Shown here: positions 28,255-38,300 of the stretch, one piece after another | How positions within the stretch are numbered: the stretch's first letter is position 1 | Layout: every line of letters starts with the position of its first letter | Assembly: GCA_902363675.1 (NCBI GenBank) | Contig: CABJAV010000002.1 | Coordinates: forward strand, 125,583-189,582 | Length of the DNA stretch: 64,000 bases | From: Lachnospiraceae bacterium | Lineage (GTDB): Bacteria > Bacillota > Clostridia > Lachnospirales > Lachnospiraceae | Direction of reading: 5' to 3' | Notes under the pieces: generated by a model | What the model was told of the DNA's origin: nothing | The model's database searches: none | What the model saw: only the letters and a program-made list of their open reading frames with translations | Made by a program: the position numbers and the translations under genes

Positions 28255-30015
28255 ATGAAAATGGTCAGAAAAGTAATAAGTATTGAGGCCGGCGTCTGGT
28301 GGACAAAGGTCTCTTTGGTTGAGTACCGAAAGAAAAATCCACCGGTATATCAGGCATTTGCCTTCCGGACTCCGGAGAATGCCGTGGAGGATGGTTACAT
28401 CCGTGACAAGGATAGTTTTGCCAATGCCTTAAAGGAAGAGTTGCGCAGACATAATATCCGTGAGAAAGAAGTGGTATTTACCCTTTCTTCCTCAAAGGTT
28501 GTAACACGTGAAGTGTTGATTCCTTTCGTGAAAGACAATAAGATCCGTGGAATTATCGATGCACAGATGCGTGATTATTTCCCAATGGATGTCAGCAGTT
28601 ATACGGTAAGTTATAGCAAGATGGATGTCGAGGAAGTAGACGGAAAGAAGCAGATTAAATTGCTTCTCGTTGCGATTCCGGATAATCTGTTGAACAATTA
28701 CTGTACATTTGCAGATCTGGCAGGACTGAAAGTTGAAACATTTGATTACATTGGTAATGGTACTGTTCAGCTCATGTGTGACAGTTTCCTGCAGAATGCA
28801 GTCGTTGTACAGCTGGAGGAACAGGCCACTGTTATCAGTATCTTAGAGAACAAGAAACTCGTATTCCAGCGTGTGACCCCATATGGTTATGGCGCAACAT
28901 TATCTGCAATCATTGATCATCCGGTTCTTGGAATCAAGGATGAATATGAGGCATTTGATTTCCTTTTAAGCCATAATGTACTGTACAATCGTCCGGTTGT
29001 ACAGAAGATGGAAGACGAAGAGGAAATGAAGCATCAGCAGGCGATGGCAGACGAGACCTATGATGATCTGGCAGAGTCTTTACGTTATCATCTTCGCATT
29101 GCGAATACGGCAATTGAGTATTATCAGAATCAGGTAAAGAGAGAATTTACTGGAAATTTATATCTTGTCGGTGATGGTTCCCGCTTCGCAGGTATGCACA
29201 AACTGTTCGCACAGGAGATGCCACTGCCAATTCAGGATATCAATTTTGCGTCGATCATTGACTTGAAGAGCGAGAGTCAGAAAGCAGCAGTTGCGCAGAC
29301 ACAGAGCCAGGGAACTTATGAAGCTCCGGGACAGGTGAAGGAACGCCCGAAGGCAGCGACTCCGGTTGGATTTCTTTCCGTTATCGGTGCGGCGGTTCAT
29401 CCGATTGATGCAAAACCGAAGGAAATGCGTGAAGCGGATGTAAAGAAGAATGGCCTGCGTAATTCTTATGTGATTCTTGCAGGAGCAGCTTTGATCAGTG
29501 TGCTTTTGATTTTGGGATCAAGTGTACGGCTTTTGGTTGCTACAGCACAGCATAATAAGTTACAGAAACGCATTCAGGAATTATCTTATGTGCAGGATAC
29601 CTATGATGAGAGTGCAAAGGTACAGCAGGAAGAAAAAACATACGAGAATATTGACCGCGCGACGCTTTGCAACAATGAGCAGCTGCTTCCATTGATCAAT
29701 CAGCTGGAAGAACAGTTACCAAGAGACATTCATGTGGAAAGTATTCAGACAGACAACAGTATGGTTGTCCTGAACATGGTGGCAGATAAGAAAGTAACGG
29801 TAGGACAGATGCTTTTGAATTTCCAGGAAGTGACATTGCTGCAGAATCTGGATATTCCACAGATGACAGAGACAGTGGACGATGTTGGAAATACTACATG
29901 GACTTATACACTGAATGCAACTTATACACCAATTACTTATGAGGGTGACGAGACAGAAAGTGTAGAGGATACAACAGAAGAAACAACGGAAGGAGAGGCA
30001 GAGACAAATGAATAA
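28255..30015 (+). CDS. pilM: PilM-PilN fusion, pilus assembly
   Basis: 586 residues. The first ~335 form an actin-like PilM domain (VISIEAGVWWTKVSLVEY, YIGNGTVQLM, LYLVGDGSRFAGMHKLF). After a linker comes one membrane helix (~residues 402-430, VILAGAALISVLLILG) followed by a coiled, PilN-like periplasm-facing domain and an acidic Thr/Glu-rich tail. PilM and PilN are separate proteins in most bacteria, PilM binding the cytoplasmic tail of PilN; here they are one chain. GGAGAAA precedes the ATG. Overlaps pilO by 8 bases. Confidence 0.85.
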   Translation: MKMVRKVISIEAGVWWTKVSLVEYRKKNPPVYQAFAFRTPENAVEDGYIRDKDSFANALKEELRRHNIREKEVVFTLSSSKVVTREVLIPFVKDNKIRGIIDAQMRDYFPMDVSSYTVSYSKMDVEEVDGKKQIKLLLVAIPDNLLNNYCTFADLAGLKVETFDYIGNGTVQLMCDSFLQNAVVVQLEEQATVISILENKKLVFQRVTPYGYGATLSAIIDHPVLGIKDEYEAFDFLLSHNVLYNRPVVQKMEDEEEMKHQQAMADETYDDLAESLRYHLRIANTAIEYYQNQVKREFTGNLYLVGDGSRFAGMHKLFAQEMPLPIQDINFASIIDLKSESQKAAVAQTQSQGTYEAPGQVKERPKAATPVGFLSVIGAAVHPIDAKPKEMREADVKKNGLRNSYVILAGAALISVLLILGSSVRLLVATAQHNKLQKRIQELSYVQDTYDESAKVQQEEKTYENIDRATLCNNEQLLPLINQLEEQLPRDIHVESIQTDNSMVVLNMVADKKVTVGQMLLNFQEVTLLQNLDIPQMTETVDDVGNTTWTYTLNATYTPITYEGDETESVEDTTEETTEGEAETNE

Positions 30016-30793
30016 AATTAAATTATCGGATTCCGACAAACGTTTGCTCATTATCTTTTTGGCTATCCTTATGGTTGTAGTTTCTTATTTCTTTTTCTTT
30101 ACCAAGAGCATGAGTAAGGCTTCTGATATAGAGGATGGCAATACAAAGGATAAGGCACAGGTACAGCAGATGGAACAGATGGAAGCTGCTTTGCCACAGG
30201 TTCGTGAGAACATGAAAAATCTGAAACAGAAACAGGCAGATATCATTGCAAAATATCCTTCCGATATTAAAACAGAGAAAGTAATCTGGATTCTTCAGGA
30301 TATTGAAGATCATAACGATTATCATATTTCGGACATTACATTTGCAATGCGAAATCCGCTGCAGATTACTCCTGATGTATCGGATACAACAGATACTGCC
30401 ACAGATGATACTGCGACAGATACTTCTGGCACTGATACTTCAGAAGCGGATACACAATCTTCAGATGATGGCAGTGACAGTGGCAACGGTGAAACCGCAG
30501 CAGTAAATGCTGTGACTGGTTATTATGCATCGATTGGTGTGAAGTATGATGCAACTTATGAAGGCTTGAAAGATATGCTTGCTTATGTAAATGAGTATTC
30601 AGATCGTATTACCATAACAGATTTTTCAAGTTCCATGGATAGTGAGACTGGAAGACTGACAGGTGATATGACATTCAACATGTATGTTATTACCAACACC
30701 GGTAAGGATTACGTAGAGCCAAAATTTGACATTATGCTCAAGGGCGTCCAGAATATTTTTGGAGGCAATGCAGGGGCATCTGCTAACAATTAA
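30008..30793 (+). CDS. pilO: PilO-like pilus alignment protein
   Basis: 261 residues: a short cytoplasmic start, one membrane helix (~13-33), a coiled stretch (~45-80), then an acidic Asp/Thr/Ser-rich linker (~120-160) and a compact C-terminal domain. Size, topology and position after PilMN match PilO, which pairs with PilN. The start overlaps the end of pilMN. Sequence identity to known PilO is low, so the call leans on context. Confidence 0.75.
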   Translation: MNKIKLSDSDKRLLIIFLAILMVVVSYFFFFTKSMSKASDIEDGNTKDKAQVQQMEQMEAALPQVRENMKNLKQKQADIIAKYPSDIKTEKVIWILQDIEDHNDYHISDITFAMRNPLQITPDVSDTTDTATDDTATDTSGTDTSEADTQSSDDGSDSGNGETAAVNAVTGYYASIGVKYDATYEGLKDMLAYVNEYSDRITITDFSSSMDSETGRLTGDMTFNMYVITNTGKDYVEPKFDIMLKGVQNIFGGNAGASANN

Positions 30794-30838
30794 AGTGCAG
30801 GATAATGATCGGACAGATAGAGTAGAAAGGGGTGTCTT

Positions 30839-31921
30839 ATGAGAAGAAAACAGAATAATGCAGGTTTTTCATTGATTGAGGTCATCCTTTCTATGGCTAT
30901 CCTTGCAATTATTTCCATTCCGCTTTTAAGTTATTTTACAGAATCCATGAAGTATAATGCGAAGATGGCGGACAAGCAGCATGCAACGACTCTGGCACAG
31001 GAGGTGCTTGAGGACCTGAAGAATCAGGATGTCCTGGTGGCGGATGAAGGAACCGGAGAGACTATCAAGTATCTGCTGGATCATGGATATACTGTGGTGT
31101 CAAACGATATGGGCAAGACTGACAGTGCAGGAAAGTTCATCGGTGGCGAGGGCGTGTTCTACGGTGCTGCAGGAAATATTGGTAAAGATTATGATGTCGT
31201 TGTTAAGGCAGAAACTACACCGACGGAAAATACAAAAGAGATTCCGGAAGTCAGTGGAATTGATGATACCAGTGATCTGCTGGCAGTAGAGAATGCACAG
31301 TTACAGGAGGCTTTGACACATTTCCTTGCAATTAATTCTGCTTACGAATCAAATGTGTCTGCGCGACTGACCAGCGATCAGATTCGGAACAAAATGAAAC
31401 GTACAATAGGCATCGATATCCAAAAGGACGGTGCCTATTACGACGTGAAAGTCAGTTGTACATATAAGTGCGAAGGATTGCGTGGGGGTGGTTCAAATGA
31501 TACCTATGAGAGTGCTGCCTATGCGGAGGAACGTTTAAAAGAGGTAAAACATATCTATTTATTGTATAATGTTAATCAATTAACGGATACGGTTGATATT
31601 ACAAAGGGCGCAGGAGTAGATGCTTCACTGAATCCGGAGATCGAAATTATCTGCCAGAATATTTCGAGCGTGGATCCGGCTTATGCGATTACGGTGACAG
31701 GAATCAATATTCCATCTGTCGCAACAAATCTTGGAAAAAATGGAAAAAATGGAAAGGTACACAACAGCAGTGGAATCCCTTTGACAAATACCAAGGATCT
31801 GGTAGAAAACAAGTCACAGATCCGAAAGATTACATTGCAGGTCAGTGTCTATAAAAAGGGTAAAGGAAGCACTGCTGGAGCAGAGCCTTATATTACCGTC
31901 AATGCAGCGAAAGGAGAGTAG
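30839..31921 (+). CDS. Minor pilin-like protein (PilV/GspI type)
   Basis: 360 residues with a type III/IV prepilin start: MRRKQNNAG/FSLIEVILSMAILAIISIP. The mature part is long for a pilin and has no recognised domain. Minor pilins prime fibre assembly and can carry adhesive domains. ATG follows AAGGGGTG. Confidence 0.8.
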   Translation: MRRKQNNAGFSLIEVILSMAILAIISIPLLSYFTESMKYNAKMADKQHATTLAQEVLEDLKNQDVLVADEGTGETIKYLLDHGYTVVSNDMGKTDSAGKFIGGEGVFYGAAGNIGKDYDVVVKAETTPTENTKEIPEVSGIDDTSDLLAVENAQLQEALTHFLAINSAYESNVSARLTSDQIRNKMKRTIGIDIQKDGAYYDVKVSCTYKCEGLRGGGSNDTYESAAYAEERLKEVKHIYLLYNVNQLTDTVDITKGAGVDASLNPEIEIICQNISSVDPAYAITVTGINIPSVATNLGKNGKNGKVHNSSGIPLTNTKDLVENKSQIRKITLQVSVYKKGKGSTAGAEPYITVNAAKGE

Positions 31922-31924
31922 TCC

Positions 31925-34177
31925 ATGAGAAAGTTATCGTTAAAAAATGAAAACCGTGGTGCCTCTTTACTTGCTGTACTGATTGTGCTTGTGGTTGTCA
32001 GTGCAATTGCTGTGGTGATTACAAAAGTTACGATTACAAACATTCAGATGAAAGAAGTGGAGCGCGGAACAAAGAAGAATTTTTACAGCGCAGAGTCGGT
32101 AATGGATGCACTTCATGCAGGTGCCGGTGAAAAATCGGCAGATGCCTTAAAGGATGCTTATACCTATGTAATGGAGAATTATGCGATAAGTACAGCCAGT
32201 GGCAATAATCTGCAGGATGAATTCGCAAAGAAATATGTTGAGAAGTTAGAGGATACATTTAATCCGGGTGGCACGAATCCAAAGAGCGAAGAGAAAGAGG
32301 CTGGAGCGGTTATTTACAGTATTGCCGATTATGATACCAATATTGTGAAAAGCTGTATTGGTGATGCCGGGGAACAATCATATTATGAGATGCCGGCCGC
32401 TGGTAAGGCAAAGTACGAAGCTGATTATAAAGCGGGTACTTTTACTTTGAAAAATGTCGGAGTTTCTTACACCGACGCACAAAAATATAAGACAACGATT
32501 ACAACGGACCTTGTATTTACAACACCAAAATTAAATTTCAATGGTGGCGATGAAATCAAGGAATTCATGAAATATGCATTGATTGCGGATAAACAGATAA
32601 ATGTCAATGCAAATCCCGTGACGGTTGACGGAAATGTGTATGCCGGCAATGATGGAATTCTGGCAGACAAAAATGGTAGTGGAATATTCAATGGTAAGGT
32701 GACAATTACCCGTGGGAATATTGTTACAGACAGTGGATCCTCTCTTGTGATGGGGAATGGGAATTCTTCTATCTGGGCATCGAATGTTGAGACGAAGAGA
32801 AATCCATCCGGTTCTGCAGCATCTTCCATTGAACTCAACGGAAACAGTTATATTGAAGATGATTTGACTCTGAATGGTGTGAACAGTACAATTACAGTCA
32901 AGGGAAATTACTATGGATACAATTTTCAGGAGAATTATGATTCTCAGGTAGAAACCAAAGATGCTGCGTTTAACAGTGCAATGATGGTGAATGCCAAGAA
33001 TTGTAAATTGGATCTGAGCAATATTAATTATCTGATGCTTTCTGGACGGACATTTGTTGCAAGAGGAAATGATTCAAAAAATAATGATGTATTATTAGGT
33101 GAGTCTCTTTCTGCAAGAACGAATCAGCTGGCGTATTATGTGCCGAATGATTATGTGAATGAGTCTACCGGAAAGTTTAAGACAGTTGCTGATGGTGGAA
33201 AAGACGGAGTGGCAGCATTTGAGACATTTTCTGGTGTCAGCAATGTTACGTCGTATCTGGACAGTAGTAAACCGGTGGTTGCTTATTATTATGTAGATAA
33301 GGCAACACATACGACTGTTCATAATTATTATCTGAATTTTGCAACAGAGCAGAAAGCAAATGATTATTTTACGGCGTATTGTAATTCTTCAAAGTCAGCT
33401 ACTTTAAAGAATTATGCGATAGATTATCTGACCGACGATGCAATTGTATTAGATAGTAATAAGATTTTTACTCTGCGTGGGGATATTTTATATCGAAATG
33501 CGGTAGATGCAGATTTGGACGAAAAACATGTGAGGATTGATTTTAATGACTGGAAGATTGATGCAGCAAACAGTGCGAACAATGGTGTTTTTGCGGATTA
33601 CAGTGCAAAGCTGGCCATCAAATACAAGGCACTGCAGCTTTCTTTAAAAGATTCTGATCCGAGTATTTCAGCTGCAAATGTCCGGATTACCAAAAGTACT
33701 GGAGAAATCGACAAGAGCCAGAGTCCTTTGATTGATACATTGATTGATCGTGCAGCAATGTCTGCGGCAGTAGATAATCATAAATCCGGTACGGATGAGT
33801 ATTATATTGCTTACAAAGAACCAATTTCCGGAAGTACAGACAATACGGGAGTCGTTCTTGCAAAAAATACTTCATCATTGAACACGAATACAATTGGTAT
33901 TTCACAGGGATTAATTGTTGCTACAGGAGATGTGTATGTTACAAAAAATTTCCGGGGATTGATTATTTCCGGTGGAAAAATCACCTTCGGCAGTGGTGTT
34001 ACAGTAACCAGCGATAAGATGCTTGTTGCGGATTTGTTTAAAAAGGATATGGAGTCATCTTCTCCGGCATTTTCTCAGTTTTTCAAGGAGTGTTCCGTTG
34101 GTTCTGTGACAGACCATATTTCCGGAAATGTGGATATTAATACCTATCTGACTTATGAGAATTGGAAGAAGAATTAA
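31925..34177 (+). CDS. Large pilus-associated protein with prepilin-like start (PilX type)
   Basis: 750 residues. The start MRKLSLKNENRG/ASLLAVLIVLVVVSAIAVVI has a prepilin-like helix, but Ala follows the Gly and Leu stands where Glu is usual at +5, as in PilX/GspK-like tip proteins. The body contains many Asn/Gly-rich turns (VDGNVYAGNDGILADKNG, SIELNGNSYIEDDLTLNG) suggesting a beta-helix like that of polymeric adhesins. Three bases separate it from the gene before. Could be the tip adhesin scaffold. Confidence 0.75.
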   Translation: MRKLSLKNENRGASLLAVLIVLVVVSAIAVVITKVTITNIQMKEVERGTKKNFYSAESVMDALHAGAGEKSADALKDAYTYVMENYAISTASGNNLQDEFAKKYVEKLEDTFNPGGTNPKSEEKEAGAVIYSIADYDTNIVKSCIGDAGEQSYYEMPAAGKAKYEADYKAGTFTLKNVGVSYTDAQKYKTTITTDLVFTTPKLNFNGGDEIKEFMKYALIADKQINVNANPVTVDGNVYAGNDGILADKNGSGIFNGKVTITRGNIVTDSGSSLVMGNGNSSIWASNVETKRNPSGSAASSIELNGNSYIEDDLTLNGVNSTITVKGNYYGYNFQENYDSQVETKDAAFNSAMMVNAKNCKLDLSNINYLMLSGRTFVARGNDSKNNDVLLGESLSARTNQLAYYVPNDYVNESTGKFKTVADGGKDGVAAFETFSGVSNVTSYLDSSKPVVAYYYVDKATHTTVHNYYLNFATEQKANDYFTAYCNSSKSATLKNYAIDYLTDDAIVLDSNKIFTLRGDILYRNAVDADLDEKHVRIDFNDWKIDAANSANNGVFADYSAKLAIKYKALQLSLKDSDPSISAANVRITKSTGEIDKSQSPLIDTLIDRAAMSAAVDNHKSGTDEYYIAYKEPISGSTDNTGVVLAKNTSSLNTNTIGISQGLIVATGDVYVTKNFRGLIISGGKITFGSGVTVTSDKMLVADLFKKDMESSSPAFSQFFKECSVGSVTDHISGNVDINTYLTYENWKKN

Positions 34178-34188
34178 GAGGTGAGCCA

Positions 34189-34704
34189 ATGAGAATGCAT
34201 AAAGGTTTAAATCAAAAGGGTGTGACATTGGTAGAAATCATTCTTGTCATTGCAATCATTGGTATTCTGGCAAGTACATCGGTGATGCTGATCGGGCATC
34301 TGCGGTATGCCGATACGGAGAAAGCAGTAAAGGCAGTGGATTCGTCTCTGGACAAGCTTCAGGTGCAGACGATGAGTAAGGCGGATACACCATATTTGTA
34401 TATTTATCACCTCAGCGATGGCTGTTATATGAAGATTATGAATGATGATGTCACAAGTTTTGACAGCTCAAAGTTTGATAAAAAAGGTGTCAAACTTTCG
34501 AACAATCGCGTCGATATCTATATGGAAAGCAAATCAGGCACAAAAGTTGACGGAAATAATTTTATTAAGGTAGTTTATAAGAAATCGGCGGCCTTTGATA
34601 CCGATACAGGAAAGACAAATGTGACAAACATAGTGATTGATGGTGTGGGAACGTATACGGTCCGACTGATTGGTGAGACAGGAAAACATTTTATTGTAAA
34701 ATAG
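34189..34704 (+). CDS. Minor pilin-like protein (GspH/FimT type)
   Basis: 171 residues starting MRMHKGLNQKG/VTLVEIILVIAIIGILAS, a prepilin leader with Glu at +5. GAGGTGAG lies in front of the ATG at 34189; the frame continues upstream into the previous gene, but without a start. C-terminal part small and beta-rich. Probably one of the tip-complex minor pilins together with its neighbours. Confidence 0.78.
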   Translation: MRMHKGLNQKGVTLVEIILVIAIIGILASTSVMLIGHLRYADTEKAVKAVDSSLDKLQVQTMSKADTPYLYIYHLSDGCYMKIMNDDVTSFDSSKFDKKGVKLSNNRVDIYMESKSGTKVDGNNFIKVVYKKSAAFDTDTGKTNVTNIVIDGVGTYTVRLIGETGKHFIVK

Positions 34705-34741
34705 AAATGACAGGATACAAAACAGGACAAAGTGGAGTGGT

Positions 34742-35341
34742 ATGAGAGAGGAAGGAAGTGGTCGTGTGCAAAAAGATAATAGAGGAATCACGCTGATAGA
34801 GCTGATCATTGCCATTGCAATATCAACTATTATCGTTGGAGCGGCAACATTCCTTTTGAGCACTGCGCAGAAAAATTACAGCAGTGCTTCGGCTACGATT
34901 GATCTGCAGTCGGAAGCACAGATTCTTATGGAACAGATGGGAACGTGGATTATGGAAGGCAATCGTGTGGAAGTGAATGCTGCCGGTGACAAACTGACGG
35001 TTTATCAGATTCCGCGAAAGGTTACAACGAAACGTCCGACTGGGGCAGAGGCATTGAAGACAGATGCGTCCAAGCGTGTTTTCTGGCTTTCCAACAAGCT
35101 CAATGGAAAGACGATGCTTTATATGAAGAAATTTGATGGTATTGCTGATCCGGATCATGATACCACGGATGTGACTGATTCCGATGCAACATTAGATAAT
35201 TGTATCGGCGAATATGTGACGGGATTTACGGTTGCAAAATCGACATCCGATGCAAAGGTCACCATAACATTAGAACTTAAACAGGGAAAACAGAAATACA
35301 GTATCACCAATGAATTTAAGTTGAGAAATGCATTGCAGTAA
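34742..35341 (+). CDS. Minor pilin-like protein (PilW/GspJ type)
   Basis: 199 residues: MREEGSGRVQKDNRG/ITLIELIIAIAISTIIVG, then a domain ending with ...KYSITNEFKLRNALQ. The +5 Glu is present. Position as the last of four prepilin-like genes matches the minor pilin sets that initiate pili (H-I-J-K order is scrambled here). Its TAA overlaps the ATG at 35341. Confidence 0.78.
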   Translation: MREEGSGRVQKDNRGITLIELIIAIAISTIIVGAATFLLSTAQKNYSSASATIDLQSEAQILMEQMGTWIMEGNRVEVNAAGDKLTVYQIPRKVTTKRPTGAEALKTDASKRVFWLSNKLNGKTMLYMKKFDGIADPDHDTTDVTDSDATLDNCIGEYVTGFTVAKSTSDAKVTITLELKQGKQKYSITNEFKLRNALQ

Positions 35342-35370
35342 TGCATGATTTTAAGAAGGGAGCAATTACT

Positions 35371-38300
35371 TTGAAGAATCGAACAGATCACGAAAAAAGA
35401 AGAAGTAGATTTACGAGAAAATTTAAACGTTGTCTTGCATCTGCTGCATGTGTTTTGGGTGTTGCTGCAGTTTGTTTTGGTGTGGCTGGATACCAGAATA
35501 GAATACATGCGGAGGGTGATCAGGTTGTTACGCGTGGAGTAATCAACAGTCTGGGACAGATTCCGCAGACGAAGAAGACGATGTATGATGAAGGTAAGAC
35601 TGCAGCTGACTATACAGATAAAGATATGAAACTTGGGTCTAAATCCAATCCTTTTGTCATCTTAGAGGTCGTGCCAAATGTAGCATACGGAGAATTAGGA
35701 TATCAGATCGGTGGATGTGAACCGGTTAATATTGAGGAAATGCGGTTTGGAGCAGAGAATATGGCAGCCGTTACCAGCATGAAAGTTGGTTCATTTGGAA
35801 AAAGTGCTGTACAGGCTTTTTTCTTCCGTGATGAGCTGCCGGGAAATGTTGAACATTACAAAGATAAGATTAATGATTATACAAAAGATTACGGAAAAAA
35901 GTTTGAAGGATACTATGAGAAGGTAGAAGATGGAGAGGGTACGTTTGTACAAAAGGAAGATGGAACATTTGAAAATGTAGGTGCCGGAAAAGGCAATTTA
36001 ATCTGGCATACGATTAATAATTTTGAAAAAGATAATTATAAGAATGTCGATTTTACCAATGAGGGCAAAGAGTTATTTAAAGATAAGGAAATTGGAGAGC
36101 GTGTTTATACAACACGGGAGCACTCGGAAAAAGATTGTATCGTTGAAGTACCACGGTATTTTAACTATGTAAGTTATGATTATTTTTTGAAAGATACTTT
36201 AAAACTGACGGATGAACAGGCGAAGGATTATTCGATTGTAATTAAGACGATTACGCCGAAAGAATTAAATGAGCATCCGGATTGGGCAAAATATGCAGAT
36301 TTGTATGAATTTTCTCCGAAGACACATTATGGGGAAACTGTTAATCTGTGGAAGCAGTTTAATCGTCTGGGCGATACATCAGAAGTTCCGAATGGATTAA
36401 AAGGATTTGAAAATACGGATTCAGATAATACAAAGGATATTAGCTGGGAAGTAGCTCTTTCTATGTATCATAAGGTAAATGCTGATGTAAATTATGCAGC
36501 TATCATGATGGATACGGAATGTTACAGTGTAGAAAAGCTGACGAAAGGAAAACAGGTAACCATTGATATTCTTGACTGGAATATGAAACCTTCAGGAGAA
36601 ACCTATACAGATACAGGATTTAACAACAATGTTTATAAGCTTGCAGTTATGCTTTTATCTATGAAGCATGAGCTTTTTGAAGATTTGTATCTTGATAAAA
36701 CGAGTCCATGGAGAGTGGAAGATGGAAAGTGTCTGGCACAAAAAGGGGATGCGCAGACGTATTGGACATTATATACATTCTGTCCGACAAATGAAAAAGG
36801 CGAGAAGGTCAGCTGGGATTGGTATAATTATTGGAATACGCCTGATAAATGGAAAGATTATGAGATGGCCGGCAATGTAACTACGAATGGCAACCGTTTT
36901 TACATTAATAATCGTATGTTTACATATAATGGCGATAATACGATTACGCAGGATTATGCTGAACCTGGAAAAATTGATTTTGATTCAAAATTTAAGGATT
37001 TCCTGGATTATGTGGATAAAGAATATCCGGATAAAGATCGTAAACCATCGACGTCAGATGCTATACGATACATTTTGGGTGATAAGTCCAAAGATGACAA
37101 TGAGAGCTTAAAGGGCACTCTGAAAATTTTGGATATTGAGCCATGTTACGATAGCAAAAATGGTTATTCACTGCAAAAAACTTATATTCGTCTGATGATT
37201 CCGAAATTCCGTGGCGACATTGAGATTACGCATATGACTACGGCACAGTTTATTGGATCGGCAGAAGATTTGAACAGTACCTACAATATGATTTTTATGG
37301 GACTGGATTACGGCGCATATAGCACGAAGAGAGAATGGGTCACAAGTGCAAATGATGGTAAGGGTGGAAATGTAGATGTAACCTATTGGAATGATCCTGA
37401 GATGAAAGGTAAAATTTATTTCCATACCGGAGATAAAATGACAGGGGCAAACTATACAGAGTATGGGACGAGCCGTTCTGTGGAATTTTTGTACTCACAA
37501 AAAAGTAATTCCAATGTTTCTGGACAGGAATTACGATTTGCAGGTAATGATATCACCACAATTAAGAAAGCAGAATTGGAAGATTTTCTGAAGGCCGGAT
37601 ATCCAATTGTTGCGGTTCCATATTTGTATGATACCGACAGTATTCGCATAGATCAGCATTCGAATATTTGTAGTTTTATTGAGAGCAACCGAAGCTCTTC
37701 GGATAAGAAAACGACACTGTTAAAAACATCTGATATCAGTGGTATTTATTCTGTGGTAAAGGAAAGTCGCGCTAAAGTTGAGTTTACAAAGTTACCGGAG
37801 AAATATAATGGTGATACCGGAAGCGGAACAAAGGTTACAAATCCAAATTATTTGTCAAGGGATAGCAGTCAGCGTTCATTGATGACATTTGGATTTAAGG
37901 TGGATGATAAAGCAAATAAAACGTATTCTTACCGTATTTACCTGGATCAGAACCAGGATGGTAAATTTGCAGATGATGAGTTGTATTATACCGGTAAGAA
38001 TTTTAAAGCAAATGATGGAGAACAAACGGTAACCTGTAAGTTATCCAAGCTGTATTACGGATTGATTCAATGGAAGATTGAAGTATATGAAGTGAAAGCG
38101 AATGCAGATGATCGTTCTGCCCGTTTTGTAAAGACTGGATGTTCTGCTGCAAAGAATATGGCAGGAAATGGAAAGAAAGAAATTAATGTTCTTCAGATCA
38201 TGCCAAAGGGTGACGAGGACTATTTTGGTAAACTTGATTTAAGTAGCAATCAGATGTTTAAAAAATATTATAGTGATTTAGAGGATTATAGTATTAGTAT

